Assembly: GCA_964019165.1 (NCBI GenBank)
Contig: OZ025273.1
Location: 13,784,214-13,848,213 of the forward strand
Source: Mastigias papua
Lineage: Eukaryota; Cnidaria; Scyphozoa; Rhizostomeae; Mastigiidae
Reading direction: 5' to 3'
Length of the DNA: 64,000 bases
Shown: positions 1 through 10,721 of the stretch, piece by piece
Position numbering within the stretch: position 1 is the stretch's first letter
Layout of the letters: the number at the start of each line of letters is the position of its first letter
The notes under the pieces: model-generated
Told to the model about the DNA's origin: nothing
The model's input: the letters and a program-made list of their open reading frames with translations, nothing else
Databases searched by the model: none
Made by a program: the position numbers and the translations under genes

Positions 1-1073
1 ACATCGCTTGAAAGGAATAATCGACATTTGGTCTAGAGGACAGGGAGAACCAGATGCTTTGATTCTTCGAACAACTTTAGTGATCTGATGATATGAAGGA
101 GGAGATAGATCGAAAGGAATAGTAGGGGCAGAAAGGGAAGGAATCCAGTCAGGGAACTTAAACAGCTTGAATGGATCGATAGCACTGAAGAGGTTAGAAA
201 AGAAGTTAGTACATGTGCTTACTTCAAAGGTAGGTAAGGAAGATGTACTCTTATTGAATAAATTGTTAACAAAACCCCAAAAGTTTTTCTTGATCTTGTC
301 GTCAACTTGACCTTCATTCAGGATTGGTTTTGTCTTCTTTAGTTTACACCTCAAAAGATTTGATACAACCTTGATTTCCGCTGGATCGGCACAAGTAGAT
401 TTCAAATGTTTAAGGCAGGACTTAAGACTTTGTTTTGAGAAGTCTTTATATTTAGTGTTCAATTCCAATGTCTTTGCAGATTTAACCGTTCCAAAATTAT
501 GTTCAAAATAATCATAAATGGTTGTGTTCATAGTGATGATTGCGGCATTAAGGTTAGACGAAGCAATGCTATGTATAGGTAATGAGATTTTGACATAGTC
601 GTTTGCAGATTCCACTGGTCAACAGACTTTGGGAGTTTTACCCCGACTTTAGTTAGGACTTCATCGTCAATAGTCGATGATACCACAGAGTTTGGCGCAA
701 ATTCCACGGTATTCTGTCTCTCAAATGTTTCCCCATATACGTCCTTAATAATTCGGCAACTGCGCTGGTGCATTATTAAACCTCGGCGGCCGTTACAAAT
801 TTTACCACAACTACATTCGAATAAAGCTCGAGGTGTGCATGGCGATGAAGTATTTGCAGATGTCCTGAAAGTATTTTCCATCTCATCACTGTTATCACCA
901 GTGGTATTCTCATCTTTGTTGCTGGTCTTTACTTTATCCTTGCATCTCCAAGCATGTCGGCCTAATGACTTAAAATCTTTCCCGCAGAAGGAACAAACCA
1001 CGAAAACAATTAGAAATGATATTAGCGAGCTGCGAAACATGGCTTTGATTGATACAGTAATGCCTTGTAGCAA
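1..1073 (-). pseudogene. R2/NeSL-like non-LTR retrotransposon, N-terminal part
   Basis: Read on the minus strand from 1073, the product has a Cys-Cys-His-Cys finger (FCGKDFKSLGRHAWRC) and a second Cys-rich finger (CSCGKICNGRRGL), then a linker and the start of a reverse transcriptase region with the motif ASGSPCPLD near the window edge. N-terminal zinc fingers before a single RT ORF are typical of R2/NeSL-type LINEs. The frame is open to 528; the continuation (from about 600 to 1) is in another frame, so there is a frameshift near 596-605. The element runs off the left edge, so RT catalytic motifs and the endonuclease are not visible. A related fragment lies at 47304-47502. Family assignment is by motif recognition only. 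Confidence 0.72.
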
Positions 1074-1107
1074 AAGATCAATAAAGGTAGCAGAATGTAA
1101 TACTTAA

Positions 1108-1586
1108 TACAAGCAAAATGTGAAATATATTAAACAACTATGATCGTGCACAAAATATACGTCTATCCGCCATTGCTCAACGATCAATAAATAATTTTAA
1201 AACATCTTCATTCTTTCATAACAATTAAATTACAATTGTACACCTCACTAATAACAGGCAGTGTAAACTTGGCTGTTTCAGCATCACTAGATAATGTGCT
1301 AACAATAACACGAAAATGATAGTACTAAAAATGAATAAATAATAATAATGCTAATAATAATGAAAAAAAACTAAAGAAATTACACAAACACTTCGCAAGG
1401 CATCATAAAATGCACAAAATAATAATAATAATAATAATATCCGCTCTAGCTTATGGTATGTTTTCTTGTCATTGATGTCCCAGATGTGTCTGGAATGTTC
1501 AGCACTGTTAACGAATTGTCAGTTGCTTTAAGGAATAGTTCTTTGCGTGCATTTTTGGTTCAATGTTCCGTTAGTCATGCCAATGT
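1108..1586. other. AT-rich spacer with TAA microsatellite
   Basis: No supportable gene. The stretch is AT-rich and holds a short (TAA)n/(AAT)n run at about 1420-1439. Open frames here have no recognisable domain. Confidence 0.6.
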
Positions 1587-1868
1587 ACAATACCCGACAA
1601 AAGTCCTGGGACACTTTGCACTTTTTCCAGTCTGCAACAAACTTTCATTCCCCTCTCCCCCTGAAACAATGTTGGTTTTCTGGAGAAGTACCTGCGATAA
1701 TGGGAAAATTTCGCGTGCACACCAACTTCAAATGTACCACAAACGAATCAACATTGTTCTAGGGGGAAGGGGGGGGTGCATGTTTGTAGCAACTATGACA
1801 ATATGTAGAGGAAAATGGTTTTTTATCTGTTTCTTCTAAGTGTCCCAAGGACTTTTGTCCACTATTGT
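1587..1868. mobile_element. Hairpin MITE, copy 1
   Basis: A 282 bp unit whose two ends are inverted repeats: the left end reads GACAAAAGTCCTGGGACACT and the right end is its complement with few changes. An inner pair (around 1655-1678 and 1750-1772) is also inverted, so the unit can fold on itself. A second copy at 3319-3599 differs at only about five positions. It has no coding capacity and is taken to be a non-autonomous DNA transposon; superfamily unknown. Confidence 0.75.
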
Positions 1869-1972
1869 CTGGTATCAAATTTGAAAGATAAAAGCTATTT
1901 GGCTGCAATCATGGGCGATCATAGGATTTTCGGGGGCGCTGATTACGATAGTCACAACAGTTTTTACGTATC

Positions 1973-2009
1973 TTTACCCTATGACGTCATGCTGACGTCA
2001 CAGGGTAAA
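1973..2009. promoter_or_regulatory. Near-perfect palindrome with two CRE octamers
   Basis: A 37 bp palindrome with 17 bp arms (one mismatch) and a 3 bp centre. Each arm contains TGACGTCA (1982-1989 and 1993-2000), the consensus site for CREB/ATF bZIP factors. A TATAAA lies 38 bp downstream at 2038-2043. A third octamer is at 3198-3205. The spacing resembles a core promoter, but no transcript start or gene can be assigned. Confidence 0.4.
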
Positions 2010-2037
2010 TTTAGTGGGCTTGTCTCTTGACGGTGCA

Positions 2038-2043
2038 TATAAA
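2038..2043 (+). promoter_or_regulatory. TATA box candidate
   Basis: TATAAA downstream of the CRE palindrome. It is supported only by sequence and spacing. No open frame with a known domain follows within 1 kb. Confidence 0.25.
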
Positions 2044-3318
2044 CAGTACTTTTGTGCACACGAGTGCAACTGTACGTCATGCTCATAAACATACGAGGCT
2101 CTAGCTTCTATATAGCAGAATCGCAGAAGAATTATGAGCAGTAGTTTGCGCTGAACATTGTATTAAAGACGTAGCCTCGTAATCGTGAGCTTGACTGTAG
2201 GAATTGAACAACTGTCATAGGCGGCTGCAGATGGCCACAAAAGTGTACCATAAGGGTACACAGAGATTGAAATCAGATGACGAGAGAAGCGAAAATTACT
2301 GAAGAGAAGAATGAAGTTGTTAACTTGTGGCGAAAGGAGTTTAACTTGCCGCACAGTGAAATCACAACTCGGTGTAGGATCTCTAAATCTAGAGTAAACG
2401 CATAGGCAAACAGTGTATGGAGTCAAAACCATCCAGAAAAAGGGTTGTGAGCCTCCAGCACTAACTAGAAGGGAGAAGGGTCGTTTTCTCAGAAATTTTA
2501 AGTCATGACAGAACAGATTCAGGCCCTCTGAAGAGGCCAGAAAGGCTATGAGGGGAGGGGCAAGGTCTCCCCATCTTCGGGGACCCAGATAATGAGCACA
2601 CAAGTAAATTCGATGGTGATAATATATGGTATGCTGTACAACTTGTTATCACTTCTAGTTCCATTGACCACCTTAACAGTCAGTTTGAATTAGGACAGAT
2701 GCGGGAAATGATTATTTGACAAAATAAAGTGGACAAACTACGTTCTGTGGAATACAATACATGCAATACAATACACGGCTCAGCGTCCTTCAATGCAAAT
2801 CAGACTGAACAACAACAACAATATGCACTAGCGACAGATTACACGGTTTACACTCACAGTTTACACTTGACAATCTGGCGAAAAAGGGTGCTTCCCTTGA
2901 CGAAAGCAAAAAGGTGACCACCATGCCAGGTGTACACTATCTATGTACATGCTTTAATGATTTTTCATGAATTTTTTAGTATACTGTTAAGGAAATAATG
3001 AGGAAAAACTCCACGGTTTACACTTTTTTGCACAAAGAATCACATGACCTAACTCTTAATACCTTCGAAATTGTAAATAAGTCTCGTGAGGCTCGTTTCG
3101 TCGATTACATTGTTTTTGGAAGATAAATATTATGTCCAAATACCGATTTGGGTAGGAGCACTGCAGGAGGGACAGAATGATAGACACCCAAGTGACATGA
3201 CGTCACAGAGATGACTTACAGAATTTTAAATATCACCATCGTTTTTAGCACCATCGATTACCCCTTGACCAACCAACACATTGCAGGTATAACGTGTTTT
3301 GACAGATGTCAATACCAG
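2044..3318. other. Spacer between the two hairpin MITEs
   Basis: No recognisable gene. A minus-strand open frame at 2163-2603 has no family signature. The stretch contains one CRE octamer at 3198-3205. Confidence 0.5.
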
Positions 3319-3599
3319 ACAATACCCGACAAAAGTCCTGGGACACTTTGCACTTTTTGCAGTCTGCAACAAACTTTCATTCCCCTCTCCCCCTGAAACA
3401 ATGTTGGTTTTCTGGAGAAGTACCTGCGATAATGGGAAATTTTCGCATGCACACCAACTTCAAATGTACCACAAACGAATCAACATTGTTCTAGGGGGAA
3501 GGGGGGGTGCATGTTTGTAGCAACTATGACAATATGTAGAGGAAAATGGTTATTTATCTGTTTCTTCTAAGTGTCCCAAGGACTTTTGTCCACTATTGT
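3319..3599. mobile_element. Hairpin MITE, copy 2
   Basis: About 98% identical by eye to the unit at 1587-1868, in the same orientation, with the same inverted ends. The inverted end may extend a few bases further out here (ATACCAG before 3319 matches the complement of the sequence after 1868), giving terminal repeats of about 38 bp. The close match means recent spread or a local duplication. Confidence 0.75.
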
Positions 3600-5878
3600 A
3601 GCTCTTTTCGGTAGCGCACTATCTGTAGTGTGTTGCGCTTTATGCATGATGTTAGTGGAGAAGCAATGTTTGTCAAATAGCAGAGGTCTTTCTTCTGGCA
3701 GTTTAATGTTTGTTCAAGGCAGTCACATTTAGGAGGGGGGAGGGTTGTTGGTATTGGTGACTACTTGTTTTGCTTGTTCGCGATGGATTCCATGTTCTCG
3801 ATGTATATGTAGCTTATTTAGAATTGCCTGTGTTGAATATTTTGTGGATTTTATGATGCCTTGCGAAGTGTTTGTGTAATTTCTTAAGGGGGAATGGCCA
3901 ATATTGGCCTTTACAGTCATTTTGTATGGGGGCTTTAAAACATAAAATTTCGTTGTCTACTGCTTCTGAATCTGGTACATTAATTTTTGTTATTGTAGGT
4001 GTAAATAGTTGTAGATCCGCTGGATGTCAGTGCTTCCTACAAGGTTGGGCATTACAGTGTCAAATTCTTTCTTGTTGCAAGGTATATCCGACCTCTTCTG
4101 TAATGCAAGCAGTAGATCCGACTTGATCTCGAAGTATCAACTTGAGAACATCTTTGATCTCCATTATTTCCCTAACCTTAAATATACCTTTTTCAAAACT
4201 TCCTTGATTACCCCATTCATGCCTACTGCACCCTATTAGGGTGCTATCACACATGCAGGCATATTTTTCATAGCCGGCATGTGTGCTCCATGTTTTTTCT
4301 GCTGACGACATTGCATTGAAATGGCTTCATAAAAGGAAATGTTTGTCTATTCGTGAAAATTGCAATTTTCACTTTATGGCAACATTTTTGTTGAAGGTGG
4401 CAGAAAAACAGCAAAACTGAAGATAATAAGTTTCTATTCTTTATTTCAATGGTTAGCATCTTGTTGGACAAATCTTGTTCGACCGAAAAACTGTTCTGGT
4501 TTTCACCCATAGCGAGCGAAATATACAGTGTTTTTGAAAAGATTTGAACTTCGTGATAAGAAGCTATTACAGCACTACAGGCTTTTATTAGTTTTTATTT
4601 GACCCTACAGCAAAGAGGCTTTTTATTGAATCATTGGAGGGCTGAAACTAGACATGTTTATTTATGATTGCTCATATCTCAGAAATTACAGAAGCAATGG
4701 TCGATAACCTATTCTTGCTTCTTCTTTTAATATAAGGAGCATAGATAGATCCTAGTAAATTTTAGATGAAAAAACAACAGTTATACCGCTGCAGTGTTGT
4801 GTTATTTAATTTTTTAGCATCATGACAAGCATTGTGTCTCAAATATTACTTCTTTTTCTTCCGTTAGGCACTTGACATATCTGTTCTGAAGTTAAGATCA
4901 ATGGGATTGTCAGAATGAATTCTTTGTTTGCTAGAAACAATCATGGTCAATTTTGTAACAAGTTCCTGAAATATCCATTAAAAACGTGTTTTTCACAGAT
5001 TTGAAAAGCCCAACCCTCTCGTGCCTACAGCACCCCATTTGGAACATATCCACTTTATCCCTATATATTCAGAGTGAGCAAAAGAACTTGATAGTTTCCA
5101 ACATTTATTTTTTTGCATCAAACCCAGCCAAGAAAACATAAAACGGACCAAAACCACAAATTGGGTTTTAATTGGTTACCTGATGATGAAGCAGGCATAC
5201 GTCGAAACATTCTATTCATTGACTTCCATTAATCGTATAAGTAAGTAACTGCACTAGCCGATGTCTGTGATTTGTCAAATTAAAATATAAAGAATACATT
5301 ACCTCTCTGCTTGCCTTCGCCCTGGTTTTAAGGATGTATATACTGAACAACAGACCGATCCCCTACCTAATCACTACTAGCTTGACCAATAATTAGTTTT
5401 TTAACTTTACACCATCTCAACGTCCCTTTTTTCACGCTCCTTTACAAAGTTATACATTTTCAGGAAAGAATGCATACACGCCATGCAGGTGTGAAATATA
5501 CATACCGCCACGACGGTGTCCCAGACATAACTTTTTGTATTCCGACTTTTCACGCCATTATCAGTATCGTTTGTTTCTGGTACGGGTTTACCACTAGCTA
5601 CTTTATCCACCATTGACGTACCAAAACTTTGATCGTTGGGTTCATTACTATTGATTGTTCCTGCAATTAAATGGTAACTTTTAATGCAAACGTTATAACA
5701 CACGATGTTCCTTCTACATTCTATACCAAGAAATATTACCATGACAGATTTTGTTGTATTGACAGTCAAATTATACTTTCGATCTTTAACTTGTGCTCTA
5801 CATGATCTCATTGAGACGTAAAATCAAAAAGTAAAGTAGAAGTGAGAAAAGTAAATGCTTGGTATGATTTGGGTTCAA
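3600..5878. other. Long stretch without supportable genes
   Basis: No domain is recognised in any frame. At 5177-5210 the sequence TGATGATGAAGCAGGCATAC followed by GTCGAAACA resembles the TGATGATGG...GCCGAAACATG signature at the 3' ends of the Penelope-like copies at 45.5 and 48.3 kb, so an old Penelope-like 3' end may lie there. Confidence 0.4.
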
Positions 5879-6294
5879 GGGTCATTCCATGCCAAGTGGT
5901 ACAAAAATAAGACAGTTTGAAATCAAGTTTTACCGATTTCCTTGAAATTTTACACATATGTTTGGTTTGAGGAGAAAGTGACATGCTGAAATTTTTCTCA
6001 AAATCAGACTACCCGTTCTCTAATTATAGCACTTTGGAATTTTATTGATTTCGTTAAATACCACATGCTTTTAATTTGTTAGAATATGTTATACTTGCAT
6101 CATCTAGCTGACATTGGTGTCATATAGAAGCTATTAAGACGCAAAATCTGATGTTTAGCAGTAAAATGCTCTATAGCCGACAGATTGTAACCAAATTCTA
6201 AAACTAAGGCTTTGACAGGGTGCCACTGCGCAGGAGCAAGGTCAAAGGTCATCAAAATTTTTTCACACTTTAGTAATTGTACTAGCTTAGTATT
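5879..6294. other. Possible transposon end starting GGGTCATTCCA
   Basis: At 5879 the sequence GGGTCATTCCATGCC begins with the same 11 bases as the terminal repeat of the large element at 22627-36216. No matching inverted end was found nearby. It may be a solo or truncated end of a related family. Nothing coding is seen up to 6294. Confidence 0.3.
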
Positions 6295-6570
6295 GGTAGC
6301 CCGCTAAACGCGTGCTCCCCTTACCCCAGTTGAAAAGTTGCAGATTAGCCTTGGGAAGACTAACGCTGTGCCTCCATAAAAGCTGCATGGTCTACAATTT
6401 CGATGAGCAAGGATCAAAAAAGCTCGCATAGGATCACGAGAAGGTGACATAATGGGCCTCTGTTATGGAGCACATGACCTTCGGCCTTGCATTGTGCAAA
6501 TGGAAGAAAATTGCAAGAAAAAATTGTGCCAGAAATGCTCGGATACCTGCGCTAGGCTACGGGGCTTCTT
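6295..6570. repeat. Dispersed ~280 bp repeat, copy 1
   Basis: Matches 9568-9845 along its length, with diagnostic blocks AGCCCGCTA near the start, CTCGCATAGGATCA in the middle and GCTCGGATACCTGCGCTAGG at the end. The two ends are weakly inverted copies of each other (AGCCC..CTAG.CGC), which suggests a non-autonomous DNA element or SINE-like repeat. Divergence is roughly 20-25% by eye. Confidence 0.6.
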
Positions 6571-6600
6571 GACTTTTAACCTTATCCTGTACAGCCCTCC

Positions 6601-6674
6601 TAATCTAGTTGTATCACATAACGCCTTATTTCCTTTTAGTCACGATGCAAGTGTTAAGTGATACAACTAGATTA
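6601..6674. repeat. Perfect 17 bp inverted repeat, 40 bp loop
   Basis: TAATCTAGTTGTATCAC at 6601-6617 is the exact complement of 6658-6674. The outer bases extend the stem imperfectly. It can form a strong hairpin or be the end pair of a tiny element. It directly follows the dispersed repeat. Confidence 0.6.
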
Positions 6675-7465
6675 GGGGTTAAATACAAATGCCGAAAGAT
6701 GCCTGCAGTGATTTTTCAAACCGTTGGCGCCAAAGGTTAACTTCTGCAAGGGCATCGAAAGAATTCATGTCTGCGGAGAAAGGACATATTCCACGATTTT
6801 CATAGAGCTTATGTTTAAAAATTGTGAAACACTTGTTCTTCACATCGTATTGTTGGCAGTACGAAGGACAAATGCTAGTTTACCCCTCTGTGGTTTGTGT
6901 ACAAGACAGCGTAAACATGATTGTAGTGAAATGGCGGAGGCAGTTACCTGGGTAAGTGATTATTCATCTATATTTCCCCATCCCTACCTAAAAGTGGCAG
7001 ACTTTATTGCATATTCTTGATGTACATAATGATTGCTTTCATATGGTATATAAATTATGTAGAAATTTCACTTGCAATGTTTTAAATATTCGCGGAAACG
7101 TGTGCTAGGCCCTACTATGAAAAACGTCATAACTTCTAAATGCTGCAGTATTCCGCAGATATTATTGCAGATTCTTACTTGGGAGGGCGAGGCCTATCGA
7201 TTGATATATAATTTATCAACATTTGGTGGGGTCCGTTCTCTTAAGATCCGCCGAGTTTAAATTCGTATTGGTAATAGAACTGTTGTAAGGGGTTTGCATT
7301 CCCCCTCAGTTCAATGGAGAAAGGAACTGCTCCATGTGTTTCATTGTCGTGGCCAGTAGTCTCAAGTCTTTGTAGAGAAACGTCCAAAGTTTTGTATATT
7401 TTACTTTCTAGCTCTTCTCCATATTATACATATTGCGCTCTGGTATCCTTAACTGATTACAGTCT
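6675..7465. other. Spacer, no recognised gene
   Basis: A plus-strand open frame at 6724-7020 and others are present but show no known domain. Coding status cannot be supported. Confidence 0.4.
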
Positions 7466-9395
7466 TTATTTTGTTTGTAGGTTGTACAGAGAAGTGCGAG
7501 GGGATTCCCAAATTCATCTCACGATCGCAGAAACCTCTTATCCTTTGTTTGCGATCAATAGTATTTACACAAGACCGCAAGTTTGCAGTTGAAGGCGTGT
7601 TTACAGAGAGGATGGATGTTTTGCACGTTGTAGTAGAGTTTCATCACTTTTATATAAGGTAAGTGATTTATTTCATGTACCAGGTATCAATATAGTGTTG
7701 CAGGGATCTTGTGTGTAGAATGATCGCTACTTTCCCAACTTGACGAGATTTATTGCGATGTCTTGATGGAGATTCCACTAACATTGCCTCGGGGTCATAT
7801 GATCATGCCAGTTCCTTTCATGTTCGCTTGATTTTCGCCTCTAAATTATCGTTTTCTTACTGCAGAAGTTTCGTTATGATAGTCAGGAGACGATTACTGT
7901 ATTATTTACTGATATACTAGGATTTTTTAGAGGTCTGTTTTACTGTGTATTTGTTCGAGAGTGTGAGGGCGAAATTTCTGAAAGGTTAGGCCGCTTTGTT
8001 TACGTTTCAGAAGTTGTCAGTCACTTCTACTTGGATGTTGGGTTTTACCATGCACTTATTGTAGGCTGGAGCTAAGATTTTGTTCAAATTATTCCTTACA
8101 TTAGTGGAGTGTAATAGCTCTCTTTCCCGTTTGGTTTTCTTTCAGTATTTTGAGTAAAGAGCTGCGTGTATTCTCTCTAAACCTTTGACGGGCGTTACAT
8201 ATTACTCTCAAGTCTCCATAGCTGATGACTTGGTTAATCCCAGTAGTACACTTTGTATTCTAAATCACTGGGGTATTCATAGTTAAAAGTGCCAGGCCTT
8301 ATACGGATATTTTATCTACGAATTCGCTGATAATATGGTGTATAGTACCGTGCGTTTTCCAGTAGTTCCTTCCTGATATATTTGCAGTGATAGTGTATTC
8401 TAACTTAGCTTTGTATTCAACACACTTAAGTAACATATTCACGAGGCGTTATTTAGTATAGTACTTTACTAATTTCCTATGTACTAACAACAGTCTACCA
8501 CTGTTTATTTACAACATTCTAATATATGTGTTCACTATATATTTTAGTGTTATTTTAGTAGAATCTGTATGTAGGTACTTTTATGCTAAATATTCTTTTC
8601 CTGGCAAACCAGCTCTGTGCCTTGCTGTGATGATTTGTTATAGACACCATTTATGCTTTCCATAAATCATTCTGCACATGATAACATTATTTTTGTTGGT
8701 CAAGTAGTGTTGGATATCAAGCATGTGTATTGTGTAGACTTCATCCCTGGAGCCCCACCTTCCAGTCCCAAGCTCACTGAGCAGTATTCTTCATAATCAA
8801 ATATTATAAGGGGCTTGCTCTAAGAGATTATTATGTATACAAGCTTATGCCACATTCATACACAGTTTTTGAATTTGCACTTGAATCAAACAGTATCATT
8901 AGGCATTGCCATGTCAAAACACCTTGAATTTATATATTATAGTAGTTTGAAAGTGTTTACTGGGTGTGCCCAATTGATGTCCTTAGACCAGAGGTGTAGC
9001 AGTATATTACTTGATTGCCGTCCTGTATACTTTTTTTCACTAGCCTGTATCACTGTCAGATGTCAGTTGTTACCACTAGCATTATCACTTTTCATATATC
9101 ATTCTGCATGTGGTGATATGTTGTTAGAGTTGTTTATTAGTTACAGCTAGCAACCTTATTTGTATTGTATTGAATAGACATATAAAGCCCCCCTCCTATC
9201 TAACACAAAACTATTGTTTAAATTTTATTTGATGATGCAATCTCTAAAATTTTATCACTCATTCTTAAGAGTTAGAACTTTATGTTTGTGACAAGAGTTT
9301 AGCATTCACTTACATGATTGTGGCCCATAGTATTGTGACCTTTGAGTATGGTGTAGGATTACAAAAGGCTAGTATTTTAATTATGAACGCTTAGA
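7466..9395. repeat. ~1.9 kb duplicated segment, copy A
   Basis: Collinear with 20412-22405 at roughly 75-80% identity by eye, with well-conserved blocks such as GGAGCTAAGAT followed by TTGTTCAAATTATTCCTT (8071 and 21006) and TTCCCGTTTGGTTTTCTT. Copies are in the same orientation. It starts with an exon-like block. Its origin is either a segmental duplication or a long unrecognised repeat family. Confidence 0.7.
7481..7658 (+). other. Exon-like block, 178 bp (copy A)
   Basis: The block is preceded by a pyrimidine-rich TTGTTTGTAG acceptor and followed by AAG|GTAAGT, a near-ideal donor. One frame is open throughout and encodes SQKPLILCLRSIVF and TQDRKFAVEGVFT. The paralogous block at 20426-20603 has exactly the same length and keeps the frame, with most differences in third positions or conservative. 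No family is recognised. It could be a real exon of an unknown gene or coding remains of a repeat. Confidence 0.4.
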
Positions 9396-9567
9396 CTATA
9401 AAATTCTGAGGTAGTGTTATTGCATAAAGCCTACTTTAATGCCTAGATGGTACTGAATGATGCTAAAGACTATACATTATGCGTTTCATTTAGTAGTTTA
9501 TTGTAGCAACCATTTGCGCTACTTAACTACTATATTTATATACTGGAGACTAGCGGTTTTTTTGATA
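9396..9567. other. AT-rich spacer
   Basis: Nothing recognised between the duplicated segment and the second copy of the ~280 bp repeat. Confidence 0.5.
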
Positions 9568-9845
9568 GCCCGCTAGACGCGGGCTCCCCTACCCCCCCGC
9601 TGGCCCTGTCAAAATCACTTTGCAAATTAGCCTTGGAAAGACTAACGCAGTGCCTCATCCAGGTTGCATGGTCCGCATTGTCGATGAGCTTGGATGACAA
9701 AGCTCGCATAGGATCAAGAGAAGATGACGTCATTGGAGTGCGTGACATCCGGCCTTTGCAATGGACAAATCGATTAAAATTTGAGAGAAAAAGTTGTGCA
9801 AAAATGCTCGGATACCTGCGCTAGGCTATGGGGCTTTTGGACATT
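9568..9845. repeat. Dispersed ~280 bp repeat, copy 2
   Basis: Homologous to 6295-6570, same orientation. It also contains a TGACGTCA octamer at 9725-9732. No coding content is supported. Confidence 0.6.
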
Positions 9846-10419
9846 CTTCTTCATCTTCTAAAACATTCAATTTTTCGCTTATCTTTTATTCCTCGATTGC
9901 GTGTGTTTTCTGGTGTTTGACACAATGTTTTTCGATGTATGGAGGCAGTGTCGTACACCCTCCCTCATGGATGTTATTCGCCATTACAGTTGAGGAACTA
10001 ATTCCTCGCTTGATTGCTATCTGAAGATTCGATTTATCATTACCAATCTTTATTCAATGAAATTATAGCACTGCTGCCTTTTAGATGCGATTTACGGGTG
10101 ATGTGAGCCCTGTATTTGCCTCTTTTTTAGACCAGATTGGAAGAGCTTCCCTCGGGGGCATTCTCGCCATGACATTTCTTCTCCATCCGTTCGATTCTGT
10201 TCGCCAGATCTCAATGCTTTAACTTGTAAGTTGTGCTAACAGATTAAACTGATGTTTCATGTTGTATTCTTTGGTGTATTAGGATAGTGTTTAGCTATTT
10301 TTCCTCTCTTTTAAATAGGATATACCGAACGTGAAACTCTCAGTTCGGACATGGGTTGAATGCGACTGATTGTCCAGTTGGAGGTTGAGGAACATTTTGT
10401 GGTTCTGCTACCAGGTGAG
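9846..10419. other. Spacer downstream of gypsy 3' end
   Basis: No recognised gene. The sequence just beyond the probable LTR reads TGGTAGCAGAACCAC on the minus strand near 10400-10416, which is reminiscent of an LTR-element primer-binding region, but this is weak. Confidence 0.3.
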
Positions 10420-10678
10420 ACGTTTTCTAATGCTACAACGTTTGATTTCAAATTGCCTGTCTTTCCCCTGTCGTCTGTTTGCACTCTCTATAGTATTGTC
10501 GACACTAATGTTCAATATTGTGTTAACTCCAGAGCTTAGGGTTCTCAGACAGAGAGAGACGAAGAAAACAACACTCTTTCTTTGGCTAGATCTCAACTGA
10601 GACTCCCACAATGCATGCATTCCATTAAATTGAGCAGCAACAACACAATCAAATAGTAACACTTTGACAATTATAACA
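10420..10678 (-). repeat. Probable 3' LTR of gypsy element 1
   Basis: On the minus strand the pol region is followed by a purine tract (GGGAGGGGGGAAGG, about 10679-10692) and then TGTTATAATTGTC, the expected start of an LTR. The far end is uncertain because no second LTR is present for comparison; about 10420 is a guess. Confidence 0.45.
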
Positions 10679-10721
10679 CCTTCCCCCCTCCCGTGACTTA
10701 ATGGATTACAAACTGCCCATA

